From Ailanthus altissimus (lineage: Eukaryota; Streptophyta; Magnoliopsida; Sapindales; Simaroubaceae): a stretch of DNA of 64,000 nt. Both the position numbers and the translations under genes were made by a program. The DNA is taken from assembly GCA_946807835.1 (NCBI GenBank), contig OX327693.1, positions 10,867,501 to 10,931,500 of the forward strand, given 5' to 3'. The notes under the pieces are model-generated. The model did not search any database. It was not told where the DNA came from and worked only from the letters and a program-made list of their open reading frames with translations. This document shows, in pieces, positions 1-13,088 of this stretch. Each line of letters begins with the position of its first letter. Position 1 is the stretch's first letter.

Positions 1-479
1 GAATAAAATTAAGATAATAACAATCCAAGCTTACTCCTGAATTGCCAGCCCTTTGGAAAATTATTATTATAAAGTTATAAGTCATCAAAAAATACATCAA
101 CCAACAATTTTGATAAACTAGATTTATAGATCGCAAAGATCCTTCAAAAGCAACTAGATTTCTCATCTACAAGATATATAGGTTATATAGTAGTCTAAGA
201 GAAAATAAAAGAAAGTTTTAACATGTATAAGATGCTTTGTTAAAACTTTCACTTAGTCTTATGGATGTGGGTAATTTGTGATGTTAAATTTAGACAACCT
301 TTGTTTCTTAAAGTCACTTTTCAATGAAAATGAAAATTGTTCACTAAACTTTATAAACTATATATTGTATAATGTCACAAGATGGGAAAAAATGCATAAA
401 GTACCAATTATAAATTTTCTTTTACTTTTGGATAAGGAGCACTAATCAAAAACAAAGAAGGCAAATGATTCACAGAAGA
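1..479 (-). repeat. Diverged copy of intron 5 of the 925-aa gene
   Basis: This stretch aligns collinearly with about 29535-30011, which lies inside intron 5 of the minus-strand gene at 28851-33251. I judge roughly 85-90% identity by eye, with small indels. The match ends abruptly near 479, just before the gypsy LTR at 549, and it runs off the left edge of the window. No exon of that gene is included, because exons 6 and 7 would lie to the left of base 1. It is either the right edge of a duplicated gene fragment or a dispersed repeat that also sits in the intron. The first is favoured because no terminal structure is visible at either copy. Confidence 0.7.
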
Positions 480-548
480 GGAATTTTGAATCTTAATGCT
501 TAGCAACCATTATTATCTTGGATTAGAGTACAAGTGTATGGTATCATA

Positions 549-1844
549 AACAAGTAATAGAGTAATGAATATAATGTAGTTCTCATAAGAAATTGTTGTT
601 ATTGTTATGCTAAGTAAATTGTGTCTTCTTACTTTTATTCAGATGAATGATAAATTAAAATATAGTTAATCTAAACTAAATAAACAAAAACTAACTAGAT
701 AAGACTAAAGATAAGAATAGTGAATCACTAATAATAAATAAAACTTAGGATTACAACTATCACTCGATTCTTTATTTGAATTAATTAAACTTTTCTTAAG
801 TTAAGCCCTCCATACGAATTGTTGTCTAAACTCCTAATATCTTCATAAGTCTTTGTCAATTTTCAAGTGAAAAGATCTTACTCTAATAATTACCTATATG
901 TCTATGACAATCCCATAAAGATAAAACTTATTAAGAATTAGTTTAATAAGGCATATATACCATATAAGTATATGTCTATCGCATATAAAACTTATAACCT
1001 ACATTATGATCATATCAAATTATTCAAGGCCAATAAAAAAATCTCTTCGTCAAGTTCATTAAGGCTCCCCAATCAATCTAATTAGTTCTAAAATAATTAG
1101 AATGCAATAAGTACAGAATAGTATAATAATTCTACTCTTGAGTTCATAAAAATAAGAAGAGAACTTGAATTTAATCACATATCGAGTTCAAAGTTGTAAC
1201 TCTAGATATAAAAACTTAGCTCATGATGAAAACTAAAGTTTTAGAATAAGAACTAACAGACAAAATGAAGAAAAATGAAAGACATAAGTAAAAAAAAAAG
1301 AAAACAAAGAATAGTATCTTGATTCTTTATTTTCTCTCTATAACTAGCTATTGAATCCTCTTTTTCAATCTTTAAGTCACGTTCTAAACTCCTTAGAATT
1401 TGTTCTCTTTCGTGCTCTCTCTCGTTATATCTCTTTTTGGCTTCAAAATGCTTTTATTATAAGTTTTGTGGCTTCAAGTTAGAGCAACTTCATGTCTGAG
1501 ACAAGTTGTAATTTTCTTTTAATTGCACGGGCATCGCGACCTTGGCTTTTGGGCATTGTAGCACTAGGAACACTGATTTTGGTGCTAGGATCTCAGTTCT
1601 ATGATGCTAGTACTATAATAAAATTATTGTTCAGAGTTACTACAACCATTTACCATAGCTGATTACTATAGCTGATTTGATATTTTTGCATTGTTTTGTT
1701 TTTTAAATTTTCAATTGAAATAGCTCTATTGACTTTAAACCTACAAAATAATATTAAAGTACATAAAATCTTAAATATTCATTCTTAAAATGAACCAATG
1801 CTAGCCTAAGAAAGCCTAAATATAAATATAAAAAATGCCCAAAC
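549..1844 (-). repeat. Left (3') LTR of the gypsy-like element
   Basis: Direct repeat of 18424-19658 with the same order of blocks throughout and scattered substitutions and short indels. Identity is clearly below that of young LTR pairs, which implies an old insertion. No open reading frame of note lies in it. Confidence 0.65.
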
Positions 1845-3226
1845 TTGCCAATTTATTCGTCCTTCAGCAAAGAAAGAGAAAAGTAAAAATAAAAACTAGA
1901 AAAACAAAACAATGTGTTGGTTAATGCTTAACAATATGTCTCTAAGATTGTAGATAGTCTATAATTAATGAAAAACTCTAGATACCACAAATGTTAGAAT
2001 GCCAATCCAGATACTGGCCTTATCCCATATACAATTTACTTGGTGTGTGTGTGTGTGAGAGAGTTATTCTTATTAGTTATTCACACTTTGATCAAGTAAT
2101 ACATACAAGGATGTGAAAATTTGTCTCGAAAAGAATTTTTCATTCACATTTTATATGCTTTCTTTTTATATCACTATCTACTAATGTAGATGCACACTTA
2201 ATCAAGGATCAAACATGATTTTATTTAGCTTGTAATATATGATTAGGGTGAAGGCAAGATAAACGGATAAAGTTTGGCTTACTTCACACTATAAAGACAC
2301 ATTCTTGATCTCAGATCATCAAACTTTTCATCAAATTTCTCCAAAATCCTACCTAAACTTATTTTATACTTTCTTTGTCTATTTTATTGCTTATATTTTC
2401 TTTTTTCTTATTTTGTTTTTCCTAAGCTAGGAGCATAGTAAATTTTATTCACTTTTTTTTAAAAAAAAAAATTTGAATAAGTAACTATCCCCTCCCAAAC
2501 TTAAGTTCTTATAACTTCTTGTGAGTAATCACAACCCATTACCTCTCTTCACTCTACTCTTTCTTCCCATAAGTTTAATAGTTTTTACATAACCCTTAAA
2601 TAAGATCACTATACTTATGATATGATGGGTATTATGAAAAAATATTTATTTGAAAGCTAAGGTCTAGTTGTGGTTGACAAAGAAAAATAGTCATTAGGCT
2701 TAAAGTGGGTGACTATGAATAAAAATATATAAAGGCATGCTCAAAATGCTCAAACGATCTAAATATAGCCTAAAATTAGTTGTGCGACCTAAGCTTTTGC
2801 CTCGAGTAATAATCAAACAAGTTCTAGAATGTGTTAGGCTTATATATAGTTTTGTCATGTATAAACATTCTCTAAGCAAGCAAATAAACTAAAAAAAATC
2901 TTAACTATATGCTCAATAAGTACAAAGAGTCACAAATAAGGCAAAAACTCGAAACAAGAATCCAACATAAAAATAATTGCAACATCTATCATTTTCTAAA
3001 AGTTATATTAATTACAATCAAGTTCTTATCATTGACTAATAACACATTATACCAAACCCAAGCTGAACAACTAAAGAAAAAATTAACATGCAAAATAGTA
3101 AAAAATTTTGATGAAGCAGTAAATAAACACAAATAAGTGTTTCACTCTCGCAAAATTAAATTTGATATTGTCCTTAATGGAAATATATATATATATATAT
3201 AAGTAGGAAACTAGAAACGTGATTAA
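1845..3226 (-). other. Untranslated 3' part of the gypsy-like element
   Basis: No coding similarity was recognised on either strand. On the minus strand, around 2485-2505, there is a purine-rich AAGTTTGGGAGGGG block of the kind found between pol and the 3' LTR of many plant gypsy elements. Short (GT)n/(GA)n and (AT)n runs occur at 2043-2062 and 3183-3201. Confidence 0.4.
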
Positions 3227-4619
3227 TGGTATTACGGTTGTACTTACATGCCATCCCTATTTGTATGAATATCTGATATTTATACGATGTACATTTTATT
3301 AAATCACTAATTACTTTTAAATATATGGTATTATGCTTATAATGCTATAAATATTGTATAATTTGAAGGAGTTCAGATTTAATCTAAAGAAGTTTAGATC
3401 AAGGCTAAGAGTTAGCAACGCAAAAAAATTTAACTGTTAATAGTTAGAATATTATAAGAATCAGTGAATTCTAAGGAGTTAAAACCTTGTCTGTAATGGG
3501 TTATCTATAATGGGACAAAGACCTGAGAATATACTAATAATGGCATTGTTGCAAGGAGTTACAATCAAGTACTAGGTAATGTCATTATGCAAGTATGTTC
3601 TTAAATATATTGTTCATGATCTATTTTCACCAATGTCTATTGGTGAATACCTCTTTATATAGATTATTGTATGTCTATATCTATAGGGTACAAATGGTTA
3701 TTCCTAGTTGACCATAATTTAGAGCTTGTATAGGAATGTAGGTGTCCAGTTAAGACTGGATACTGAATAGACTCTTGAGGAACCTAATAGACTTCCTAAT
3801 GGAAGGTCTTCTTGAGTTGAGTAATATATGTGGTCTTCTAACCTGAGCACCATGGTGGGCTTGTAAGTGATCTATCATAATTTGGTTCTACGTATATAGA
3901 GATCCTTCGTGGTTTGACCGATGGGTGTCGCTAAGTATGATTTGATGCTTATGGAGTCCAATGTGTGTAGATATGGGATCTGTTAACTCTCATAGGGAGT
4001 TGTATATCTAAATGCTTTAGGATTGTATCTCAGAAAGTCTTATAGATAAGCAATAAACCCAGGAAAGGAATTTTCAGAAGGTTGAACAATATAGTAAAGA
4101 GTTTGCATATATTGTTCAGTGAGATACAAGTCTAGAGATAGGTTTATGGATAAGCTTATGGGAATTTGACGGTACTGATCTATATCCCTACACATTCGGG
4201 ATATAAATGATGAAAAGACTATACGTAACACTTAAATACAAACACGTGCTGCTTTGTAATATCTATTACATATGTGAGTGGCATTTTTCACGGACTTATG
4301 GAATAATTCTATTTGACGAATTGGGTATGGACCTAGAGAATCCCACAATATGAAGTGTTCTCGTTGTGCATTGGAGTAGCGTATCAGATTGAATTGTTCA
4401 GTCCAGCAATATTCAGCATAACCACGAGATGTGGGTGTGTTTGTATTCAAATGTTAAATACATTAATTAGTTAATAATTATTGTTTACTAATTGTACATT
4501 AACACATGGCGCATTATAGGCCCCTAATTAAGTTTACCCAATTATATAGTATGGTGAAACCCACTAGGGGGTATACTTGATAATCATATAAAAAAAAGGA
4601 CAAAATGATAATTTCACAT

Positions 4620-4795
4620 ATTAATTATTTAATGGTTAAATAATAAAATATTTTATTATTATATAATATAATATAATATCATTTGATATAATATTAATAT
4701 ATATACTTGGTGGCCAAATAGATAATATTATTATTTAATATAATATTAATATATGTATACTTGGTGGCTAACTATATATATTTAATGATATTATA
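4620..4795. repeat. AT-rich tandem duplication within the LTR copy
   Basis: Two ~65-bp blocks share TAATATAATATTAATATAT followed by ACTTGGTGGC. They form a local duplication inside the family L copy. Confidence 0.5.
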
Positions 4796-5082
4796 TTATG
4801 TATTTGTGTATATATTTGTGTGAAAACGTGAGAAGTAAAGAATGGAAAATGAAATGTTTTTGTTGTTGGAAAAATGTGGTCGGCCAAAGTGAAGAGAAAA
4901 TAAGGGATTTGATCATTTGAAAATTAATTTTAAGTGTTAAAATTGATTTTATCACTTATCTCAATTATTGGCTATCAATTACAACAACATAAAGTACTTG
5001 ATTATTGATTAAGTGTTGATCAAAGGTAGATCAAATTGCTTAGGGTTTAAAGTGTTAAACCCAATGCTAGAAAAAAAAGTTA

Positions 5083-5390
5083 CTATTCTAACTAGTCAAG
5101 CCTATCTGGTTGATTGCTAGACTGTCAACAAGTCATACTCTAGGCAGCCTTTAGTAACTTTTTTGAAAAGTTACAATTGGTGAACTCTTAACTCAAACCT
5201 TTATTTATATTAATATGATTAATATGTTATTATTTGCTATTCTAGACAGTCAAGCTTCTCTAGTTGATTGCTAAACTACCAACAAGTCATACTTTAGGCG
5301 GACTTTAGTAACTTTTTTGAAAAGTTACAATTGGTGAACTCTAAACTCAAACCTCTATTTATATTAATATGATTAATAAGTTATTGTTTG
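5083..5390 (+). repeat. 154-bp tandem duplication
   Basis: Units 5083-5236 and 5237-5390 are direct repeats with a few substitutions. Each contains the same AACTTTTTTGAAAAGTTACA palindrome-like core. They lie near the 3' end of the family L copy. Confidence 0.75.
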
Positions 5391-5490
5391 TATTTATTGT
5401 TTGTTTTATAATTTTTGTTGCGTGTAAATATGTATAAGATATGTATTTTTGAACAATGAACACAAATACACATGCTTAAACCCTAGTTTA

Positions 5491-7302
5491 ATCGATCCAA
5501 AAAATGGGTGCATGCATGTGATAGTGTGTTTATTGAAAATTCATAAATACATGTCCAACATACATTTGCACAATGGAATAAAATTTGATTATTCAATAAA
5601 TACACTTATAAACTTAAAAAAGTTTCAATAATAGTTTCAAAATTACCCTTGAAGAACTTCGGTGAAGATACAAAACTCAGAGCTCACACAAAAGTATAAT
5701 TGTAAGCAATTCTAGACTTTAATAATCAATAGGACTAAAATGCTAGAATAACAGCCTTCCTTAATTTTCAGGAAATGGATTTTTAGCAACTATTTACTTT
5801 GATCTCTCAATGGCTAAAAATTGGACTTAGGGACTAAAATACTATATTTTCAAAGTTTTTCTTTCACTTGGTCGAAAACACACAATTAAAATAAATGACC
5901 CATTCATTAGTTGTTTTTTTTAATCTCATTTGTATGTTGACCTTTTCCAACCATGCAGCTAATGAATAAGCCAAGTGTCAAGTTAAGCTATACAAACTAT
6001 TTGTTTGGGTGACATTTGTCACATGCCTTTTCATGCATATGCCATTTGTCTCATAAATGGCCATACATAGATGTCATGTGTCTATTTCATGCAAAAATGA
6101 TCCATTTGCAATATTTACAAACTTTGTTTTCCATTTTTTTTAGAGATCTGGAAACAAATCTTATTTTTTGAAATTTTATCGAATTGAACTATTCAACTTG
6201 GTCTGCCATCCCAGTGCTCAATGAGTACACTTCATATTATAGGACTCTCTAAGTTCACACCTGTTTAATTATAGAACTCTTCCGTAAGTCCATTAACGAT
6301 GCCCCATATACATGTTACAGATATTTAAAGAAAGAAGAGTTAAACTATATAAGTTGAGATCAACCATATCCCACTATTACCTATATCCTAGAAGAGCAGA
6401 GATATAGATCATTACCGTCAAATCTCTATATACTCAATCGCAAACTTATCTACAGATTTGTATTTCTGTATAAAATATTCGCAAACTTCTTTACAATATT
6501 GTTTAACCCTACAGAAACTCTTTTTTAGGGTTTTCGCTTATAGCCATAAGACTTCCTAAAAAATAATCTTAAAGTACCAGGATGTACAACTTACCCAAAT
6601 GAGTTGATAGATCCTATATCTACAGACACTAGACTCTATTAACATTAAATTATACTCAACAACACCTAGAGGTCAGACCATGAAATATATTTGACATGTG
6701 TAGAACCAAAACGTTGGTGGATCACTCACAAGCCCACCGTGGTGCTTAGGTCAAAGGACTACAAATACTACTTACCTTGAGAAGACCCTCTATTGATAGC
6801 TCTACAAAATGTCCATTGGAGATCCTCATGAGTCTATTCAGTACCTAGTCATCACTGAATACATGTATGCCTATACAAACTTTCGCTACGTCCATAATCG
6901 GTTAAGACTTATTGTCTAGACAATTATGATATAGACATTCACAGATCCAAAAGAAATACTAATCGACCCATGTTGACAACTATAGATCAGGAATGATATT
7001 TTCAAGAATATACTACATAATGACATTTCTTAGCACCATTTGCAATTCCTTACAACTATGTCATTATTAATATATTTTTACATCTTTGTCCATATTTTAT
7101 ACAAGGTTTTAACTCCTTAAAATGCTAACTCTTAGTGTTAACCTAAACTCCTTTAGATCTACAATGTCTGAAAAAGTTACAAGCTCATTACCATATAATT
7201 AATAATTAATGATTAAATATAATTGTTTATTTTATAAATATTAAATAAATAAATAAATATCTATACAACAACTGGAATGGCATATAAGCACCATTCAATA
7301 AT
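5491..7302 (-). mobile_element. Family L long LTR, minus orientation
   Basis: It reads on the minus strand in the same block order as 8181-9783. At its low end the GGGTGCATGCATG block and the CCCTTGAAGAACTTC block match the inner part of the Copia LTR at 17150-17631. At its high end the block GGAATGGCATATAAGCACC corresponds to the LTR start. The left border with the plus-oriented copy is approximate. It interrupts the downstream part of the gypsy gag. Confidence 0.65.
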
Positions 7303-8175
7303 CTGCTTCTCCATGATGATCTTGTCTTGTCTCTCTTTATTCATTGTTTTATGCAGCGATGCTTTTTCATAAGCTTAGGTTGAATGCCCTTTATCACCTT
7401 CAATTCTGGAAGTTATTGTTTTTTATCCGAAAGTATCGTGTCAATCCTAAAACAATGTGTGAAATTCTTGGAAAACTACTATTAACAGAAGTTCTTCTCT
7501 TAAAGTCCCTGAGGAAATAATGGTGGTGGATAGTTAAGGCTCAAGTTGCTTTATTGTCGTGCTTTTTTTTTCTTTTCTTAGCCTCTAACTTTCTCATTTA
7601 TTTTAAATTTGTCTTTTTGAAGACTTTCTATTGATTGAGATTTCTCTATTTCTTCATATAGGTCTTTCCCCCTCCTTAAAGTGATTACCTTGCATTGTTC
7701 AATATCTTCCCTTGGATTTACCTCTGCATTGCTTGGCAAGGATCCTTGTGGATGACTATTTAAGGATGTGGCCAACTGATTCATTTGAGTTTCCAACGTC
7801 CTTAGAGAGTATGTTTGGCTCTAAATGAGATTAGCTTAACTTTGAAGGAGGGTGATAGTCCGTGTTATGTACTACACGAACATCTCTTTTAAGGTTGGTT
7901 TCTTTTCATGTTGCTACTGAGATTTTGCTGAAAAGCTAGGATGGTTCCTTTGCTCCGGATAATAAAAGTTGAAGTTGGAGTTATGTTATCGCCTATTATA
8001 ATTCCCCATATATTATGCAATCTCTATACATTGGCCATTTGAGTTATTATTATAACAAAAGTTACAGGTGATAAATTGATTCTTCGTAGCATTGACTACT
8101 GGTATCAATTTTCTTTGACAGCGGTTAACTTGTGCAGCTAGTGAAGTGAGTACCTCTACATCATGGACACATGTT
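7303..8175 (-). pseudogene. Gypsy gag, C-terminal half (broken)
   Basis: Minus-strand translation gives the landmarks of plant Ty3/gypsy gag: a decayed CX2C zinc-knuckle region near 8040-8080, then around 7578-7796 a stretch with QMNQLATSLNSHPQG, PSNAEVNPRE and CKVITLRRGK. This order is typical of gag just before the protease. Several stops and frameshifts are present. It continues the gag N-terminal half at 17637-18311, the two having been separated by the Copia insertion at 8181-17631. It encodes no working protein. Confidence 0.7.
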
Positions 8176-8180
8176 ATCTT
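8176..8180. repeat. Target site duplication, left (atctt)
   Basis: Five bases ATCTT flank the Copia element on the left and recur exactly at 17632-17636, which fixes both ends of the insertion. Confidence 0.85.
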
Positions 8181-9783
8181 TGTAGTATTTATTAAAGGGT
8201 GCATATATATGATTGTGTACATATTGACATATTTAAATACATATCTAACAAGCATTAGTATAGTAGAATTATTTACAGATTAATCAACATATACATAAGC
8301 ATAAGGTTTATAGTGAATCAATTTTAAAGTTTGGCCAAAATAGGGACTAAATTACAACATTTACAAAGTATTTATTTCCTCATGCACGAGTGACAAGTGT
8401 CACCTTCAATACATGCATACCATATTGTAAAATCCATTCTCTATGCAAAAATGACTTTTTTGTAACATTTACAAACTTGTTTCCCACTTTTCAGAGAGGT
8501 CTTAAAAGCAATCCTGCTTTACAAAATCTTTCCAAATCAAATAGTTCAACCCGGTCTACTACCATAGTACTTAATGAGTACACTTTATATTGTGAGACTC
8601 CTTAGATTCATACACGTTTGTCTTATGAAACTATTCCACAAGTGTATGAACGATGCCCCATACACACATTACAGATATTACAGAATGATGCGTGGAACTA
8701 TACAAGTTGAGGTCAACCATATCTGTATAATTCCTCTGTCGCATATATTCTGAAACAGTAGAGATATAGACTATTACCATCATATCTTTATATGCTTAAA
8801 CTTGATCTTATCTTTAGATTTATATTTCTATAAACAATATCAGCAAACTCCTTTATGATATTGTTTAACCCCATGAAAAACTCTCTTGTGAGGTTTTCAC
8901 TTATGGCCATAAGACTTCGTGAAATATAATCTCAGAGCATCCATATGTAAACTCACCTATATGAGCTGACAGATCCCATATCTATGCATACTAGGCTCCA
9001 TGAACATCGAATCATACCTAACGATATGGAGAGGTTAGACCATAAAAGTTTTCTAATATAGGTGTAATCAAAGTATGATGGATCAATCACAATTTCACCA
9101 TGGTGCTCGAGTCAAAGAACCATAAAGATTACTCAACTCGAGAAGATCCTCTATTAACGACTTTATGGAATGTCCATTAGAGGTCTTTAAGAGTCTATTT
9201 AACACCTAATCCTTATTGAATATCTCCATGCCTATACGGGCTTCTGCTAAGGCCACGACCTTCTAAGACTAACCGTATAGACAATCTAGATACAGACACA
9301 CTAATATGAAAGGAATACTGATTAACCCGTATCGAAAACTATAGATCAAGAACGATGTCTTTCGAGAACAACTACATAATGACATTTCTTAACACTATTT
9401 ACAACTCCTTGTAACTATGTCATTACTAATATATATATATATATATATATATATTCTCAGGTCTTTGTCCCTAATTCAGACAATGTTATAACTCTTAAAA
9501 TTACTAATCCCTAAATCAAACAAGGATCTAACTCTTAAAATTACTAATCCCTAAATCAAACAAGGTTCTAACTCTTAGAATTGCTAACTCATAGCATTGA
9601 CCTAAACTCCTTTAGATCATATTTAAACTCTTTTATATCTATAATGTTTGAAAACTTTACAGGCTCATTACCATATAATTAAAAATTAATAATTAAATAA
9701 AAATGTTCATTGTATAAATATAAATAAATATAAATAAATATCCATACAACAATTGGAATAACACGTAAGCATCATTTCTAACA
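8181..9783 (-). repeat. 3' LTR of the family L Copia element
   Basis: It is 1,603 bp, with plus-strand ends TGTAGTATTT and CATTTCTAACA. The low 200 bp and the high 400 bp match the two halves of 17150-17631. It contains an (AT)n run near 9429-9455 and a 40-bp tandem duplication at about 9490-9570. A purine-rich AAGTGGGAGT tract sits just inside (minus strand, 9784-9793), as expected for the polypurine tract. Confidence 0.8.
9490..9570. repeat. 40-bp tandem duplication in the 3' LTR
   Basis: Two adjacent 40-bp units beginning AACTCTTAAAATTACTAATC differ by one or two bases. Confidence 0.75.
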
Positions 9784-9793
9784 ACTCCCACTT

Positions 9794-12700
9794 GCTTTAA
9801 TGCCATTCACGATAATATCTAATACCCACCAACTCTAAGTGCTTCTCAACACTTTATGAGTTAAGGCTTAGTAAATAGGTAAGCTACATTATATATAGAC
9901 TCTACTCTAAAAACTATTATATCTCCTATAGTAAAGATTTCTCTAATTATGCGGTATTGTCTCTCTCTATGCTTAGGCTTCTAGTATACCCTTAGCTTAT
10001 TGGCTTGAGCAATTGCCCTATTGTTGTCATAAAATAGCAGGATAGTAGCCACTTAACTTGAAATATTCCAAGCTCTACGACAAACTTGCTTGTCCATACT
10101 ACTTCCTTTGCAGCTTTAGAAAACGCTTACTTGACACTCTTCTAATTATTTAGAGAAAAAAAACACATATCCATATGTAGACTTTTTATCATCCGGATTA
10201 GACTGGATGTCTAAGTCAGTGTATCCCCTCATTTGCAAGTCACTTTCTCTATAAATCAGAAACTTATCCTTTATACCTTTAAGGTATTTCAGGATATGTT
10301 TCACGATCATCCAATGGTTGCTACCTAGATTAGAGTAATATTAGCTTGTAACACTTACGGCCCTACTAATGTCGACTTCGTACATAGCATGATGTGTATC
10401 AAGCTACCTATAACTAATGTATATTGTATGTTAGACATTCTAACCCTTTCATCTTTCATCTGAGGAGACATTCTCCTTGAAAACTAAATGTTATGTTTGA
10501 AAAGAATATTAACTGCCTTACAGTTAGCAAAATTATACATTTCAAGAATATTTTTTATATACGAAGATTATGAGAGTCCTATCAACCTCCTTGCTCTACC
10601 TCTGTAAAGTTTTATACTCAATATATAGGAAGCCTCTCCCAAATACTTCATAGAGAAGTTCTTACTTAAATAATTCTTAACTGACTATAACATACCAATA
10701 TCATTTCCAATAATGAGTATGTCATCCATATAGAGAACAAGAAAGATAATCATGCTGCCACTGACTTTTTGGTACACACATACTTTCTCTTTAATTTTTA
10801 TAAATCCAAACCCTCTAATTACTTTATCAAAATGAAAATTTCAGTTTTAGGAAGCCTGCTTAAGTCTTTAAATAGACTTCTTTAGTCTGCAGACTAGATT
10901 AGAAGTCAGACTGGAGGTAAAACCTTTAGGTTGCTCTATAAAAATTCTTCCTTGAAATTTTCATTTAAAAAAGTTATCTTTACACCCATCTACTAAATTT
11001 TAAAATCATAATACATTGTAATACTATATAAAAAAATCTAATCAATTTTAGCATCGTAACTGGTGAAATTTTTTCCTCATAATCGATCTTAAATCACTTA
11101 GTATAACATGCACAGAGTTAATTTCAGATTTCTTGGCTTCTTACTATTTTTCTGAATTGATTTCCAACATCGCCCTTCTATAAGTCATAAGATCCTTTTT
11201 GTCCACTAAGAAAACTTCAAAGACACCTTCAGGCATAATATTATACCTTATAGATGGCTTTGAGACCCTTTTTGACATACGTGGAGGATGTGCATCATTA
11301 AGTTTAATCTTCACTTGCTTAACCCTTTGGTTCCATCATCAGGACATAGATTTCTAAATTGACTTCATTAAATTTAATTCTCCTACAATCCCCATAACCC
11401 ATGAGAAATTATTTCTCTAAGAAAGTGGCATTATGAGTAATTATCATATTTTGTTCCTCTAGATCATAGAACAAATATCCCACAAAATGTTTAGGATATC
11501 CAATCAATTGATACTTTTACCCTGTAGGTGCAAATTTATCTTGTTGCATAACTTTTATGCTAGTAGGATAGCCATAAATCTTAACATACGTAAAACTTGG
11601 CTTCTTGCTAGTCAATATCTCATATTGAGTAATAGGAACGACTTTTAATGGAACTATGTTCAACACATTACCACTAATTTTTAGAGTATAATTCTATAGA
11701 TATTCTAGAAGATTGGTTAAGCTTATAATTGATTGAACCATATCTAATAAAGTCTAATTCCTACCCTCTAAAATACCATTGTGTTGTGGCATACTTGATA
11801 GACTATATTGAGTAAGAATCTCATTCTCCTTCAAATAATCTATGAATTCATTGCTCATGTATTCACTGTCTCAATTTGATCGAAGATATTTAATATGTAT
11901 ATTGGCTTGTCTCCCTACCTCTTATCGAAACTTGAACATTTTAAAGGTTTTTTACTTGTGTCCCATAAAAAAACACATGTTCGTATTAACACAAATCATC
12001 GATAAAGAGTACAAAGTATCAAAATTTACATATAGTAGTGTGATTCATTGGACTACATACATCATTATGTACTAGTTCTAATACATAAGTGATTCAGTGT
12101 CTAACATCTACAAAATGAGATTTGGTCATCTTCCTTTAAATATAAGATTACAAACTGGATAAGGTTCTATGGTAAAATCAAGTATCTAACCATCCCTAAC
12201 TAGACGAGCTAGGCGTCCAACGCTTATATGACCAAATCTCAAATACAACAATTTTGTGTTATTCAAAGTTCCCAAACAACGACATGTATTTACCTGTGCA
12301 TTCAAGGAATTTCCTATTGTATTTAAAATATAATGACCATTTATCAACTGACATTCAGCTAACAAAATATTGTCTGCATCACATAAATACAAGGAATGAT
12401 TTCGAATAATTACATGATAAAACTTAATGTTTAACATAAGAAGGGATATAATTTTCCTAATAATTTTTTGCACAAAATAACAGTTATAGAACATTAAATA
12501 TCTATCACAATAGAGAAACAACTCAAAATGTCCAACAACTTCAACTTGTAGGAAATCACTATTTTCAACATGAAGCTAGACTTCTCTATATTACAACTGT
12601 CTAACTTTCTTCAAACCTTGCAACATATTGCAGATGTAAGAAGAATAAACGGTATCTAATATCCAGCCATTACAAGCATCAAATGCTAATGAAATGTCAA

Positions 12701-13088
12701 TTATAGGTAAACAGATAAGGAAGGGTTCTTCTTGATTGTGACAAGATACCTCAGATAATTACATTTCCAATATTCGTCCTTGCTGCAGCGGAAACACTTT
12801 TCTTTGCCCTTCTTTTCCTATGACTTGGATATCACTTGTCTCCGAAGACCTATATACGGTGTCTGCTTCTCTTTCTTCTTACTTTTAGACTTCTTAGAAG
12901 CCCTCGAATAAGAGGATAAAGCATCACTATGAATGTATAAGACTATACCTTCTTAGTTCATGTCCTCTTGAGTTGTCTTCAATATATTGTGTAGCTTAGC
13001 ATATGTGGGAGTCAACCCTTGTATATTAAAATTCATAATAAACTGTGCAAATGACCATAGCAAATAGTTGAGAATCAAACTATTCCTC
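9794..13088 (-). pseudogene. Copia pol and gag C-terminus (broken)
   Basis: Read leftward on the minus strand from 13088, it contains: the gag C-terminal part; a zinc knuckle near 12770-12800, partly frameshifted; a protease WILD motif near 12640; the pre-integrase motif around 12190-12230 (LRFGHISVGRLARLVRDG); the integrase; and the reverse transcriptase with YMDDILIIGND near 10700-10740. RNase H follows, including KSTYGYVF near 10180 and a C-terminal stretch down to about 9800. This order (integrase before reverse transcriptase) is diagnostic of Copia. Many in-frame stops and frameshifts show it is inactive. Confidence 0.75.

Larger units (their letters stand above)
3227..5490 (+). mobile_element. 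Family L long LTR, plus orientation (solo or fragment)
   Basis: It is collinear with the family L solo LTRs at 13089-15440 and 44763-47777. The shared blocks are the opening CTTACATGCCATCCC near 3243, the GTTAGCAACG block, the block about a gene-like GTGGGCTTGTAAGTGATC near 3853, and the AT-rich 3' end. It carries no internal element sequence, so it is probably a solo LTR. No target duplication was found, and it abuts a minus-oriented copy tail to tail near 5490. Confidence 0.65.
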
